Source of the DNA: Thermoplasmata archaeon
Lineage (GTDB): Archaea > Thermoplasmatota > Thermoplasmata > Lutacidiplasmatales > UBA184
Assembly (NCBI GenBank): GCA_030037695.1
Contig: JASHQF010000107.1
Span: 1-7,063, forward strand
Length of the DNA: 7,063 bases
Reading direction: 5' to 3'
The notes under the pieces were generated by a model. That model had not been told where the DNA came from and did no database searches. It saw only the letters and a list, made by a program, of their open reading frames with translations. Position numbers and translations under genes: made by a program. How positions within the stretch are numbered: position 1 is the stretch's first letter; each line of letters begins with the position of its first letter. This document shows positions 1 to 4,640 of this stretch, one piece after another.

Positions 1-1206
1 CCAAGGCAAGGTCGCGAGGAGCGGCGCGGCAGCGCGACGCGGGGCGAGCGCAAAGGCGATCGCGAAACCGGCGACCAGGACGTACTCGATCAGCCAGCGC
101 GAGATGAGCGCGATCCCGACGCCCCCCGCGACGCGGAGGCCCCCCCAGCCGGGACTGGCCCCCACGGCGCCTAGGACCTGATCCGTCAGGCTGTCCAGCC
201 CCGCCCCCGTGAGCACCGGCGGGAGCCATACCAGGAGTGAGATCCCCGAGACGAGGAGCGCGGTCAGGAGCACCCTCCGCCCGAATCGACCCATACGCTC
301 CGCGATCGTCTTCCCCAGCCCCGGAAACAGCCCGATGGCGACCGCGAACACTCCGAGGAGCTCGTGTTGCGCCACCCACTGATACCAAACTCCGGGGCTG
401 GCCGAGCCCGGTGGGGACGTCGGCCACTCGGCCATAATCGCGAGGGCCCAGGCCAGTCCCCCTACGATCAAGCCGACCCGCAACAGCAGGCCCCCAAGAT
501 AGCGTCGGTCGATCTTGGGCGAGACGAGCGGAACAGCCTCCCGCGACGCACCCCGGAACCACCGACCGTAGATCGTGAGCAACAGCTCTTGGGCGAGCAG
601 GGCCACCCAGACGATCACGATCTGGAAGACACTCAGGATCCAGTTGTTGAGCAGCAGCGCCGCGACGGTCGTGCCGGAGGCGGCTGCGATGAGTCCGACC
701 CCCGCCGTTGCCGCGGTCGTCGTAGAACAGCAGGCCCCCAGCGTTACGAGCCCGATCATCGCCGGAGTGAGCCCGGTCGTCAGTCCGACGGCCTTAGTTC
801 GGGCCGCCTCCCCCGGCGCCGGGCGGATCAACCGGTACGCGAGGACTACCGCGACCGTCATGCCCAACCCGACGCCCGCGGCCACGAGGAGCATCACGAG
901 CGTCGATAGAAACGGCAGCGCGAGGACGCCCCAGGGCGCGATCACGAGAAGACCGGGATAGTTCCACCAGCCGAGGCCCGAACCCGTGCCCAGCACGATC
1001 TCGACGGTGTAGCCCCCATGCAGCTGGAAGATCGAGAGCATGCCTCCGCCCAGCAGGGCGCCGAAGAGATACAGGAGGGCGAAGAACACCACGCCAACCC
1101 GAGAGCGCGACTCCCGTACGAAACGGAAGATTTCCTGCAGGGTCAGCAAGCGACCGAGGTCGACCTGGGGCCGGTGCTCCGGCACGCCCGAACGAAACCG
1201 ACTCAC
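1..1206 (-). CDS. Polytopic membrane protein of unknown function, 3' end outside window
   Basis: The minus frame is open for 402 codons from a GTG at 1206 to the window edge, so the C-terminus is missing. An in-frame TAA lies six codons upstream of the GTG. The next good ATG is about residue 56, inside the first membrane helix, so GTG 1206 is the best start; AAGGTGAG overlaps it, but no clear ribosome site is separate from it. A charged N-terminus (about residues 1-38, rich in Arg) is followed by roughly 8-9 hydrophobic segments: about 38-60, 84-104, 106-127, 143-178, 181-212, 237-258, 281-297, 312-333 and 358-388. The most distinctive stretch is residues 156-170, where adjacent cysteines 159 and 160 are followed by Ser-Thr-Thr-Thr and a small-residue-rich helix. 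Polar loops carry clustered Arg and Lys. I do not recognise the family. Vicinal cysteines within a membrane helix could bind metal or take part in redox chemistry, but that is speculation. Third codon positions are strongly GC, as in the other core genes. Confidence 0.85.
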   Translation of the reverse strand, partial: MSRFRSGVPEHRPQVDLGRLLTLQEIFRFVRESRSRVGVVFFALLYLFGALLGGGMLSIFQLHGGYTVEIVLGTGSGLGWWNYPGLLVIAPWGVLALPFLSTLVMLLVAAGVGLGMTVAVVLAYRLIRPAPGEAARTKAVGLTTGLTPAMIGLVTLGACCSTTTAATAGVGLIAAASGTTVAALLLNNWILSVFQIVIVWVALLAQELLLTIYGRWFRGASREAVPLVSPKIDRRYLGGLLLRVGLIVGGLAWALAIMAEWPTSPPGSASPGVWYQWVAQHELLGVFAVAIGLFPGLGKTIAERMGRFGRRVLLTALLVSGISLLVWLPPVLTGAGLDSLTDQVLGAVGASPGWGGLRVAGGVGIALISRWLIEYVLVAGFAIAFALAPRRAAAPLLATLPW

Positions 1207-1333
1207 CTTAAAACTCGGTCGTTAGGGCACCCTCGGACACGCGCCGAACTCCGTCGGTGGTTCCGGAGCCGGTCCTGTTCTGGCAGTTCTCCGGCCGGCA
1301 CAATCAAACCCTTCCAGGGACCTGTCCAAAGTT

Positions 1334-1356
1334 CGCACCCGAAACTTGGGAGTGCG
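1334..1356. other. Hairpin with one bulge
   Basis: CGCACCC pairs with GGGAGTGCG across a seven-base loop, giving seven base pairs with one bulged A on the 3' side. It lies about 130 bases before the start codon of the minus-strand membrane gene and about 500 bases before the antitoxin promoter, so its role is unclear. Short GC-rich hairpins arise by chance in DNA like this. Confidence 0.3.
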
Positions 1357-1382
1357 CCAGCGCGCGAAGGCCAGCCCCGGTC

Positions 1383-1461
1383 CGAACGCTCTACTCCGTC
1401 AAACAAATCCCGAGCCTTAGGGCCCGCCGCTTGGCTGTGGGCCGATTATCGGTGGTCCATA
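1383..1461 (+). repeat. Diverged repeat, copy A
   Basis: Matches copy B (1700-1778) without gaps at a constant offset of 317. By hand count the core 1420-1461 shares 29 of 42 bases, and the 37 bases before it share 18 of 37. Shared blocks, in order, are CGAA, TCTA, AATCC, GGGCCCG, GCTT, GATTATCG and CCATA. The core ends can pair: GGGCC at 1420-1424 with GGTCC at 1454-1458 through one G-T pair. An inner inverted repeat, CCGA then TCGG, straddles the shared GATTATCG. The function is unknown. Similarity to B fades beyond these limits. Confidence 0.5.
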
Positions 1462-1642
1462 CTCTGATCCCGTGTGCCGCGGCGCCCGGGCTCCGGCGGG
1501 TCTGTCAAGCGCGGGGAACTCACGCCGTTCGAGTCCGCTGGACCCAAGCGGCCCCCATCGCCCTGGAAGGCAAATCCCTGCGCGGGACCGACTGAGTTCT
1601 TCGACTCCTTTCAGGCTCATCTTTCTGGATGTCTGGTTCGTC

Positions 1643-1673
1643 GGAGACCGTGAGATGGAGTTCACGGACCTCC
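1643..1673. other. Strong two-part hairpin, possible structured RNA element
   Basis: CCGTGAG at 1648-1654 pairs with TTCACGG at 1661-1667 (seven pairs, one of them G-T) over a six-base loop. Outside it, GGAG at 1643-1646 pairs with CTCC at 1670-1673 across a small internal loop, giving eleven pairs in total. CTCCGC at 1670-1675 can instead pair with GCGGGG at 1684-1689, so two mutually exclusive folds exist. The element lies just upstream of repeat copy B and is not inside any supported gene. It could be part of a non-coding RNA. No known RNA family is recognised. Confidence 0.4.
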
Positions 1674-1699
1674 GCTTGCTATGGCGGGGATCTTCCGAG

Positions 1700-1778
1700 C
1701 GAAACTTCTATCGTCGCTCGTCAATCCGAAGGCCCAGGGCCCGTAGCTTAGTACCTGGAAGATTATCGTCGGCCCATA
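1700..1778 (+). repeat. Diverged repeat, copy B, with tRNA-like 5' segment
   Basis: Second copy of the motif at 1383-1461. Its core begins at 1737 with GGGCCCGTAGCTTAGT, which matches the first 16 bases of the tRNA-Ile gene at 2655 in 15 positions. The resemblance stops there: no anticodon arm or T arm follows, so it is not a functional tRNA. GGGCC at 1737-1741 pairs perfectly with GGCCC at 1771-1775. In copy A the matching position is GGTCC, so the closing stem survives a base change. A short TAGT/ACTA hairpin follows at 1777-1788. It may be a relic of a tRNA or an insertion boundary. Confidence 0.5.
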
Positions 1779-1833
1779 GTAGATACTAACTCATCAAGTT
1801 TCGGTAGACCTTGGCGGCCCCTGCGACCAACCG

Positions 1834-1850
1834 GCGAAATATCCTTATAA
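1834..1850 (+). promoter_or_regulatory. BRE/TATA-like promoter of the toxin-antitoxin operon
   Basis: The AT-rich run CGAAATATCCTTATAA stands out in GC-rich DNA. TTATAA at 1845-1850 is a good archaeal TATA box, with a purine/A-rich BRE-like stretch before it. The centre of the box is about 25 bases before ATG 1872, the usual distance from TATA box to transcription start. This predicts a leaderless mRNA that begins at or next to the ATG. Confidence 0.65.
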
Positions 1851-1854
1851 TTGC

Positions 1855-1879
1855 GAGCTCATGAATACTTCATGAGCTC
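1855..1879. promoter_or_regulatory. Perfect palindromic operator over the predicted transcription start
   Basis: GAGCTCATGAA (1855-1865) and TTCATGAGCTC (1869-1879) are exact inverted copies of each other, 11 of 11, separated by TAC. The site begins 5 bases after the TATA box and covers the antitoxin ATG at 1872. Binding here would block polymerase entry. Dimeric antitoxins of the ribbon-helix-helix type usually bind such palindromes to repress their own operon. The likely binder is the antitoxin, alone or with the toxin; that is inferred from position and symmetry. Confidence 0.7.
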
Positions 1880-2105
1880 AACGGATCCGATGTCGAGCAT
1901 TCCTGCGCACCGCTCCACAATCGAACTCTTGCAGCAGTTCAAGCCGAAGACCAAGAACTGGGATGAGTTCCTCCTGGCCGCCTTTGAGGATTGGTTGCCC
2001 CCCGAGACCGTAAGGGAGTTGGATCACCGGGAGCAGAAGGAACGAAGTCGGAGATTTTCTGAGGTCGAGCGTTCTCATCCCAGACTGAGACGTCTGAGCC
2101 GGTAG
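1872..2105 (+). CDS. Predicted antitoxin of a type II toxin-antitoxin pair
   Basis: 77 residues from ATG 1872. This start is chosen because the TATA box sits about 25 bases before it, which predicts a leaderless mRNA. The frame also opens at a TTG at 1851, but that would lie upstream of the predicted transcript start; ATG 1890 is a possible internal alternative. A short strand-like stretch (about residues 10-18) is followed by a helix around 16-24, a turn with Lys-Thr-Lys-Asn-Trp-Asp (25-31) and a second helix (32-41). This order resembles ribbon-helix-helix/CopG-like archaeal antitoxins. Residues 44-77 are highly charged and Arg-rich, with little hydrophobic content, as expected of a flexible tail that wraps the toxin. 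It ends 3 bases before the toxin start, so the two are co-transcribed. Codon use is less GC-biased by eye than in the transporter gene, consistent with transfer. The family assignment rests mainly on context and pattern. Confidence 0.68.
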   Translation: MSSTDPMSSIPAHRSTIELLQQFKPKTKNWDEFLLAAFEDWLPPETVRELDHREQKERSRRFSEVERSHPRLRRLSR

Positions 2106-2108
2106 GTT

Positions 2109-2429
2109 GTGCCGGCCAACCCACTGGCTGCATGGAAGGAACAGTTCACATTTCTCAGGTCGGCAGAGCGCGAATTCCTCGCGCTTCCTGAGCCCGCGCA
2201 ACGAGCATTCCTTGAGAAGTTCCCCACCTTCGCACGCCACCCTTGGACTGCCAGCTCGGACTTGGATGTCCAGCCACTGCGAAACATGCCCACAAGGTGG
2301 CGCCTGAAGGTCAAGGGAGGGCATCGGGGGATCTACAGATCGCTCCAGGGACGGCCGGATTTCGAGATGTTCGAGTCCCGGCAGGAGGTATACGAACGGC
2401 TCCGGAGGTACTTGGAGTCCCGAGGGTAA
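2109..2429 (+). CDS. RelE/ParE-superfamily toxin
   Basis: 106 residues from GTG 2109, directly after the antitoxin stop. No strong Shine-Dalgarno is visible, so translation is probably coupled. The length is typical of RelE/ParE toxins. The fold can be followed: an N-terminal strand and two helices (about 10-43, including the Phe-Leu-x-x-Ala-Glu-Arg-Glu-Phe segment and Leu-Pro-Glu-Pro-Ala), then the central strands with Leu-Arg-Asn-Met-Pro-Thr-Arg-Trp-Arg-Leu-Lys-Val (57-69), His-Arg-Gly-Ile-Tyr-Arg (72-77), Phe-Glu-Met-Phe (85-88), and a C-terminal helix with Arg91, Tyr95 and Arg97. RelE-type ribosome-dependent RNases use basic and tyrosine residues in these late strands. Whether this protein cleaves mRNA or, like ParE, poisons gyrase cannot be told from the sequence. 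Its activity would be neutralised by the upstream protein. Confidence 0.75.
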   Translation: MPANPLAAWKEQFTFLRSAEREFLALPEPAQRAFLEKFPTFARHPWTASSDLDVQPLRNMPTRWRLKVKGGHRGIYRSLQGRPDFEMFESRQEVYERLRRYLESRG

Positions 2430-2513
2430 TGCCCTCTAGGTTCCGTGGCAGACCCCAGCCTGCTAGGTGCAGCGAGTGCCTCAACTGCAGCACGTCAAGG
2501 GCTCCCGTCTGCG

Positions 2514-2630
2514 CTAGGTCGAACGGGTTAGCTCCTTATCGGTGGAGGACCGACCGGAGCGCGTACGTTCGGCGATGAGGTCGAATTGGCGGGAGAGGTC
2601 GGCTTCGGTGATTCGCCCGGAAATGCTCAA
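2514..2630 (-). CDS. Possible small protein, 38 residues
   Basis: A short minus frame from TTG 2630 to TAG 2514. The start is weak, with no ribosome site, and the AT-rich segment around it may instead be the tRNA promoter. In its favour, nearly every third codon position is G or C, and the peptide has a helix-like stretch (Arg-Ile-Thr-Glu-Ala-Asp-Leu-Ser-Arg, then Phe-Asp-Leu-Ile-Ala-Glu-Arg) with a basic, Ser-rich tail. The same frame continues upstream into the antisense of the tRNA, which is non-coding. It may be a remnant of a gene end or chance. Confidence 0.15.
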   Translation of the reverse strand: MSISGRITEADLSRQFDLIAERTRSGRSSTDKELTRST

Positions 2631-2643
2631 ATTCGGGCGGATT
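2610..2643. promoter_or_regulatory. AT-rich inverted repeat upstream of tRNA-Ile, possible promoter
   Basis: CGCCCGGA (2614-2621) pairs with TTCGGGCG (2632-2639), extendable outward to about 12 pairs with wobbles. The loop and inner stem hold the only AT-rich stretch before the tRNA (2620-2633, GAAATGCTCAAATT). Its centre lies about 28 bases before the tRNA 5' end, where an archaeal TATA box is expected, though the match to the consensus is weak. Confidence 0.35.
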
Positions 2644-2654
2644 CCCTGACGGCG

Positions 2655-2729
2655 GGGCCCATAGCTTAGTTTGGCTGGAGCACCCGGCTGATAACCGGGA
2701 GGTCGTCGGTTCAAATCCGACTGGGCCCA
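2655..2729 (+). tRNA. tRNA-Ile (anticodon GAU)
   Basis: A complete 75-base cloverleaf. The acceptor stem is GGGCCCA (2655-2661) with TGGGCCC (2722-2728), all seven pairs. The D stem is GCTT with GAGC. The anticodon stem is CCCGG with CCGGG around the loop CTGATAA, placing anticodon GAT at 2690-2692. The variable loop is five bases. The T stem is GTCGG with CCGAC around TTCAAAT. The discriminator base is A2729, as expected for isoleucine. No intron is present. The next bases are CAG, so CCA is not encoded and must be added after transcription. A palindrome, CCAGGCCTGG, follows at 2733-2742. The tRNA reads AUC and AUU codons. Confidence 0.98.
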
Positions 2730-3041
2730 CAGCCAGGCCTGGATTGTACGAGGACTCCCGTTCTCCCTTGACCGTGGCGCTTGCGAAGGGTGCGGAGAAG
2801 AGCTGCTCAAGTATTCCGTCCTCGAAGTACGGTACCGAAATGTCGCTCGGGGAGTTCGTGTGACGGCCGAGGTGCAGATTCGGTGGTCGAAGCTCACGAC
2901 GAGTACTCCCGAGTCGAGTTCTCGACGCTCGCCCTGAGGCGGCCGCACCGTCCCTAAGCCCGCAGCGAGCTCCTCCGGCTCGGAGTCTCCCCTCGAAGCT
3001 CGCTGAGATCGCGATCGCGGCTTTGTACGGCTCGAGTCGAA
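2730..3041. other. Intergenic region between tRNA and Nudix gene 3' end
   Basis: About 310 bases with no supported gene. It holds a palindrome just after the tRNA and a nested inverted repeat at 2963-3005. A plus frame (2695-2934) contains a Cys-x-x-Cys pair but has no usable start codon. The long minus frame that crosses this area reads through the antisense of the tRNA and is rejected. Confidence 0.6.
2963..3005 (-). other. Nested inverted repeat downstream of the Nudix gene
   Basis: CAGCGAGCT (2963-2971) and AGCTCGCTG (2997-3005) are perfect nine-base inverted copies. Inside them CTCCG (2973-2977) pairs with CGGAG (2981-2985). The structure starts 37 bases beyond the Nudix stop codon on the minus strand, so it could stabilise or end that mRNA. 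No oligo-T follows on the minus strand, so a classical terminator is unlikely. Confidence 0.4.
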
Positions 3042-3512
3042 CTATCGCTCGAAGGCGGACTCTACCGCAGCGCGGAGGCTCGGAACGATTCGAAGCGTTC
3101 GGACCCTGGACATTGTTGCCCAAACGAACGCCGTGTGCTCGGCAACGTCGATTCGAGGATCCGCGTGATTTAGAGTCCGGCACCTGAAGCACGCCAAGAT
3201 ACTCGGGAAGGGCTGCTCGCCCTTCTGTCGAACCGGCCCGAGCGTCACTTGGACAGGCCCTTCGACCTGGATGCGAAGCCCGGTTTCCTCCCCCACCGAC
3301 CTACGCAGGGCGGCCTCAAGGTTCAAGTCCTCCCGATAGACCCCGCCCCCCGGGAGATCCCAACGCCCCGGCCAAAGGTTCAGGTCGGGTCGACGAGAGA
3401 GCAGCAGGAGCCGCCCGTCGCGTACGAGGACGGCCTTCACACCGACACGTGTCCAGAGCCAGTCGGGTGGACGGCCACCACCGGGCATCGGTTTGCGTCG
3501 GAGGTCGGGCAT
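3042..3512 (-). CDS. Nudix-family hydrolase with atypical Nudix box
   Basis: 156 residues, a normal single-domain Nudix length. Nudix proteins hydrolyse nucleoside diphosphates linked to another group, such as (d)NTPs, ADP-ribose or NADH. The N-terminal strands (about 22-40, Val-Gly-Val-Lys-Ala-Val-Leu-Val then Leu-Leu-Leu-Leu-Ser-Arg-Arg) and Trp-Pro-Gly-Arg-Trp-Asp-Leu-Pro-Gly-Gly-Gly (47-57) are classical. The box spans about 56-79 and ends Arg71-Ser72-Val-Gly-Glu75-Glu76-Thr-Gly-Leu79. The usual Arg-Glu is Arg-Ser here, and the loop before the helix is one residue longer than common relatives. The two later metal-binding glutamates are kept, so the enzyme could still be active, but its metal site differs. 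The start is ATG 3512; ATG 3488 is an alternative, and neither has a clear ribosome site. Substrate cannot be predicted. It is probably transcribed alone, about 250 bases downstream of the SDR-like gene on the same strand. Confidence 0.9.
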   Translation of the reverse strand: MPDLRRKPMPGGGRPPDWLWTRVGVKAVLVRDGRLLLLSRRPDLNLWPGRWDLPGGGVYREDLNLEAALRRSVGEETGLRIQVEGPVQVTLGPVRQKGEQPFPSILACFRCRTLNHADPRIDVAEHTAFVWATMSRVRTLRIVPSLRAAVESAFER

Positions 3513-3764
3513 TAGGTGCTGGTCCTCAGTCCGCCCATCGTCGATCCCCCACGGCGCGAGGGCGCTCGGGTGAGAGCGAATACCTCTCTCGTGTCATTTC
3601 TACCGCTACTTTCCGGACGCAAAGAGACCTGCGGTGGGTTCCCAGCGAGCAGTCTACGGCACGGGACAGCCCCGTTCCAGATTTCGTTCAGGACCTTCGT
3701 CGCCCCGTTTCCTGTTCGGCTCGCTGGGCCCAGGCTCGGGTTGGTCCCCGAGCAGAGCGCGTAG
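3513..3764. other. Intergenic region, nothing recognised
   Basis: It separates the Nudix start from the stop of the upstream SDR-like gene on the same strand. Open frames on both strands are low in motif content and lack credible starts. No TATA-like box is seen 24-28 bases before ATG 3512. Confidence 0.5.
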
Positions 3765-4445
3765 TCACGGTACTTCCACCTGTTTCGCGAGAGCGTTAAT
3801 CTCGCGGTTGGAGAGCAACGTCGTGGGGGCACCGTGTAGAGCGACCCGGACCATCGCCCGGGCCATCCGATCCGTCGAGGTCATGACGGAGGGAGCCACG
3901 AGAGACGCGAGCCGCAAGAACGGGAGGACGAGATAGTAGAGCGCGGCGAACCCGGCGGACGGAAGCCGTGCTCCGCTCGTCGCACGGATGAAACCGGGCC
4001 GGAACATGTAGGCTCCTCCGAAGCCCATGCGCAGGAGCTCATTCTCCGTCTGGCCCTTCACCCGGGCCCACATGACCCTCCCCGATTCGGTCGAGTCGGT
4101 GCCAGCGCCCGACACGTAGGCGAACGTCATGCGGGGGTTCAGCCGGAGGAGCGTTCGGGCCACAGAGATCGTGAGATCGTGGGTAACGCGTCGGTAGGCA
4201 CCCTCCTCCATCCCGACCGAAGACACTCCGAGGCAGAAGAATGCCGCATCGAGACCTCCGAGGCGGCTCTCGATCGTCGAAAGATCGCCCACGTCGCCTA
4301 CCACCGCTACCTCTAGCTTCGGGTGAGCGATCGGAACCGACCGGCGGAGTATGGCCAGAACCGCGGCGACGCGCGGATCCGCAAGGCATTCGTGCAGGAC
4401 ACCCCCACCGATCATTCCGGTAGCGCCGAACACCACGATACGCAC
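3765..4445 (-). CDS. NAD(P)-binding atypical SDR / epimerase-like protein
   Basis: 226 residues from GTG 4445, chosen because AAGGGGGG lies about 6 bases upstream and the Rossmann strand begins at once. A TTG eight codons further upstream is possible but would displace this site. The N-terminal Gly7-Ala-Thr-Gly10-Met-Ile-Gly13 is the dinucleotide-binding GxxGxxG of extended or atypical SDRs. Later segments match the family strongly: Phe-Phe-Cys-Leu-Gly-Val-Ser-Ser (69-76), Tyr-Val-Ser-Gly-Ala-Gly-Thr-Asp-Ser (110-118), then Trp-Ala-Arg-Val-Lys130-Gly-x-Thr-Glu-Asn, and Met-Phe-Arg-Pro-Gly-Phe-Ile (147-153). These are typical of NmrA/TIP30-like epimerase-annotated proteins found widely in bacteria. 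The C-terminal half carries a hydrophobic stretch (about 165-185) that may contact lipid or a partner. The substrate is unknown. The gene diverges from amt, with 195 bases between the start codons. Confidence 0.9.
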   Translation of the reverse strand: MRIVVFGATGMIGGGVLHECLADPRVAAVLAILRRSVPIAHPKLEVAVVGDVGDLSTIESRLGGLDAAFFCLGVSSVGMEEGAYRRVTHDLTISVARTLLRLNPRMTFAYVSGAGTDSTESGRVMWARVKGQTENELLRMGFGGAYMFRPGFIRATSGARLPSAGFAALYYLVLPFLRLASLVAPSVMTSTDRMARAMVRVALHGAPTTLLSNREINALAKQVEVP

Positions 4446-4482
4446 GTCCGCCCCCCTTCTACCCTGCAACCCACCGGCAGCC

Positions 4483-4548
4483 CCCGGAGGCTATCCCGTT
4501 CTCTACCTCCGGGAGACAACGGGGCCCCGGTCACCCCTTGGAGTGACC
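4483..4548. promoter_or_regulatory. Cluster of inverted repeats between SDR-like gene and amt
   Basis: Several stems lie close together. CCCGGAGG (4483-4490) is an exact inverted copy of CCTCCGGG (4506-4513). CCCGTT (4495-4500) pairs with AACGGG (4518-4523) and continues inward with TCT/AGA and CC/GG, which would exclude the first stem. GGTCAC (4529-4534) pairs with GTGACC (4543-4548). The cluster lies between two diverging genes, so it could be operator DNA for either or an RNA leader if transcription of amt starts far upstream. No known nitrogen-control operator is recognised. Confidence 0.4.
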
Positions 4549-4585
4549 CGGTTCTCCGGACGCAGGGGCCTCCGCTGCGGGGTGG

Positions 4586-4596
4586 GGCTTTTTGAG
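4586..4596 (+). promoter_or_regulatory. Possible TATA box of amt
   Basis: CTTTTTGA at 4588-4595 is the only AT-rich run in the 195-base gap before amt. A TATA box here would place transcription start near 4618 and give a leader of about 23 bases. That leader holds GAGGG at 4624-4627, rather far (about 13 bases) from the GTG. The match to consensus is poor. Confidence 0.35.
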
Positions 4597-4640
4597 GTGG
4601 CGGCCCGCGTCGACCCGCTGTCGAGGGCACGGCGGCGCGC

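Larger units (their letters stand above)
1207..1844. other. Long intergenic region with repeats and hairpins, no convincing gene
   Basis: No frame here has a plausible start, high-GC codon bias and recognisable protein pattern together; the open frames are short, overlapping and low in hydrophobic or motif content. The segment lies between the 5' end of the minus-strand membrane gene and the promoter of the plus-strand antitoxin, so it should hold the membrane gene's promoter. I see no TATA-like box 24-28 bases before GTG 1206. It does hold a hairpin at 1334-1356 (CGCAC then CC pairing GG then GTGCG, one bulged A), a longer hairpin at 1643-1673, and the diverged repeat pair at 1383-1461 and 1700-1778. 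It may encode a structured RNA or be the remains of an inserted element. Confidence 0.6.

Noticed and set aside
237..961. Plus-strand open frames over the left part of the window
   Set aside because: They are Arg/Pro/Gly-rich shadows of the minus-strand membrane gene and lack motifs or hydrophobic pattern.
1737..1778. Second tRNA gene
   Set aside because: Only the acceptor 5' strand and part of the D arm resemble a tRNA; no D-stem partner, anticodon arm or T arm can be formed.
2695..2934. Plus frame with Cys-Glu-Gly-Cys-Gly-Glu-Glu, zinc-ribbon-like
   Set aside because: It has a single Cys pair and no ATG, GTG or TTG in frame before the Cys residues, and the tRNA precedes it with stops in frame.
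2514..3192. Long minus-strand open frames (up to 218 codons) across the tRNA region
   Set aside because: They read the antisense of the tRNA-Ile gene and contain the well-known spurious peptide pattern with Gly-Phe-Glu-Pro-Thr-Thr-Ser-Arg that arises from tRNA antisense; one also overlaps the Nudix gene in another frame.
3512..3832. Minus frame of 106 codons between the SDR-like and Nudix genes
   Set aside because: Its first part overlaps the SDR-like gene and the rest has no recognisable pattern or start signal.
4565..4594. Rho-independent-style terminator with T-run before amt
   Set aside because: The stem is poor and no plus-strand gene ends upstream; the T-run fits better as a weak TATA element.
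4446..4640. NrpR-type operator (GGAA, six bases, TTCC) upstream of amt
   Set aside because: No such sequence was found in the gap.
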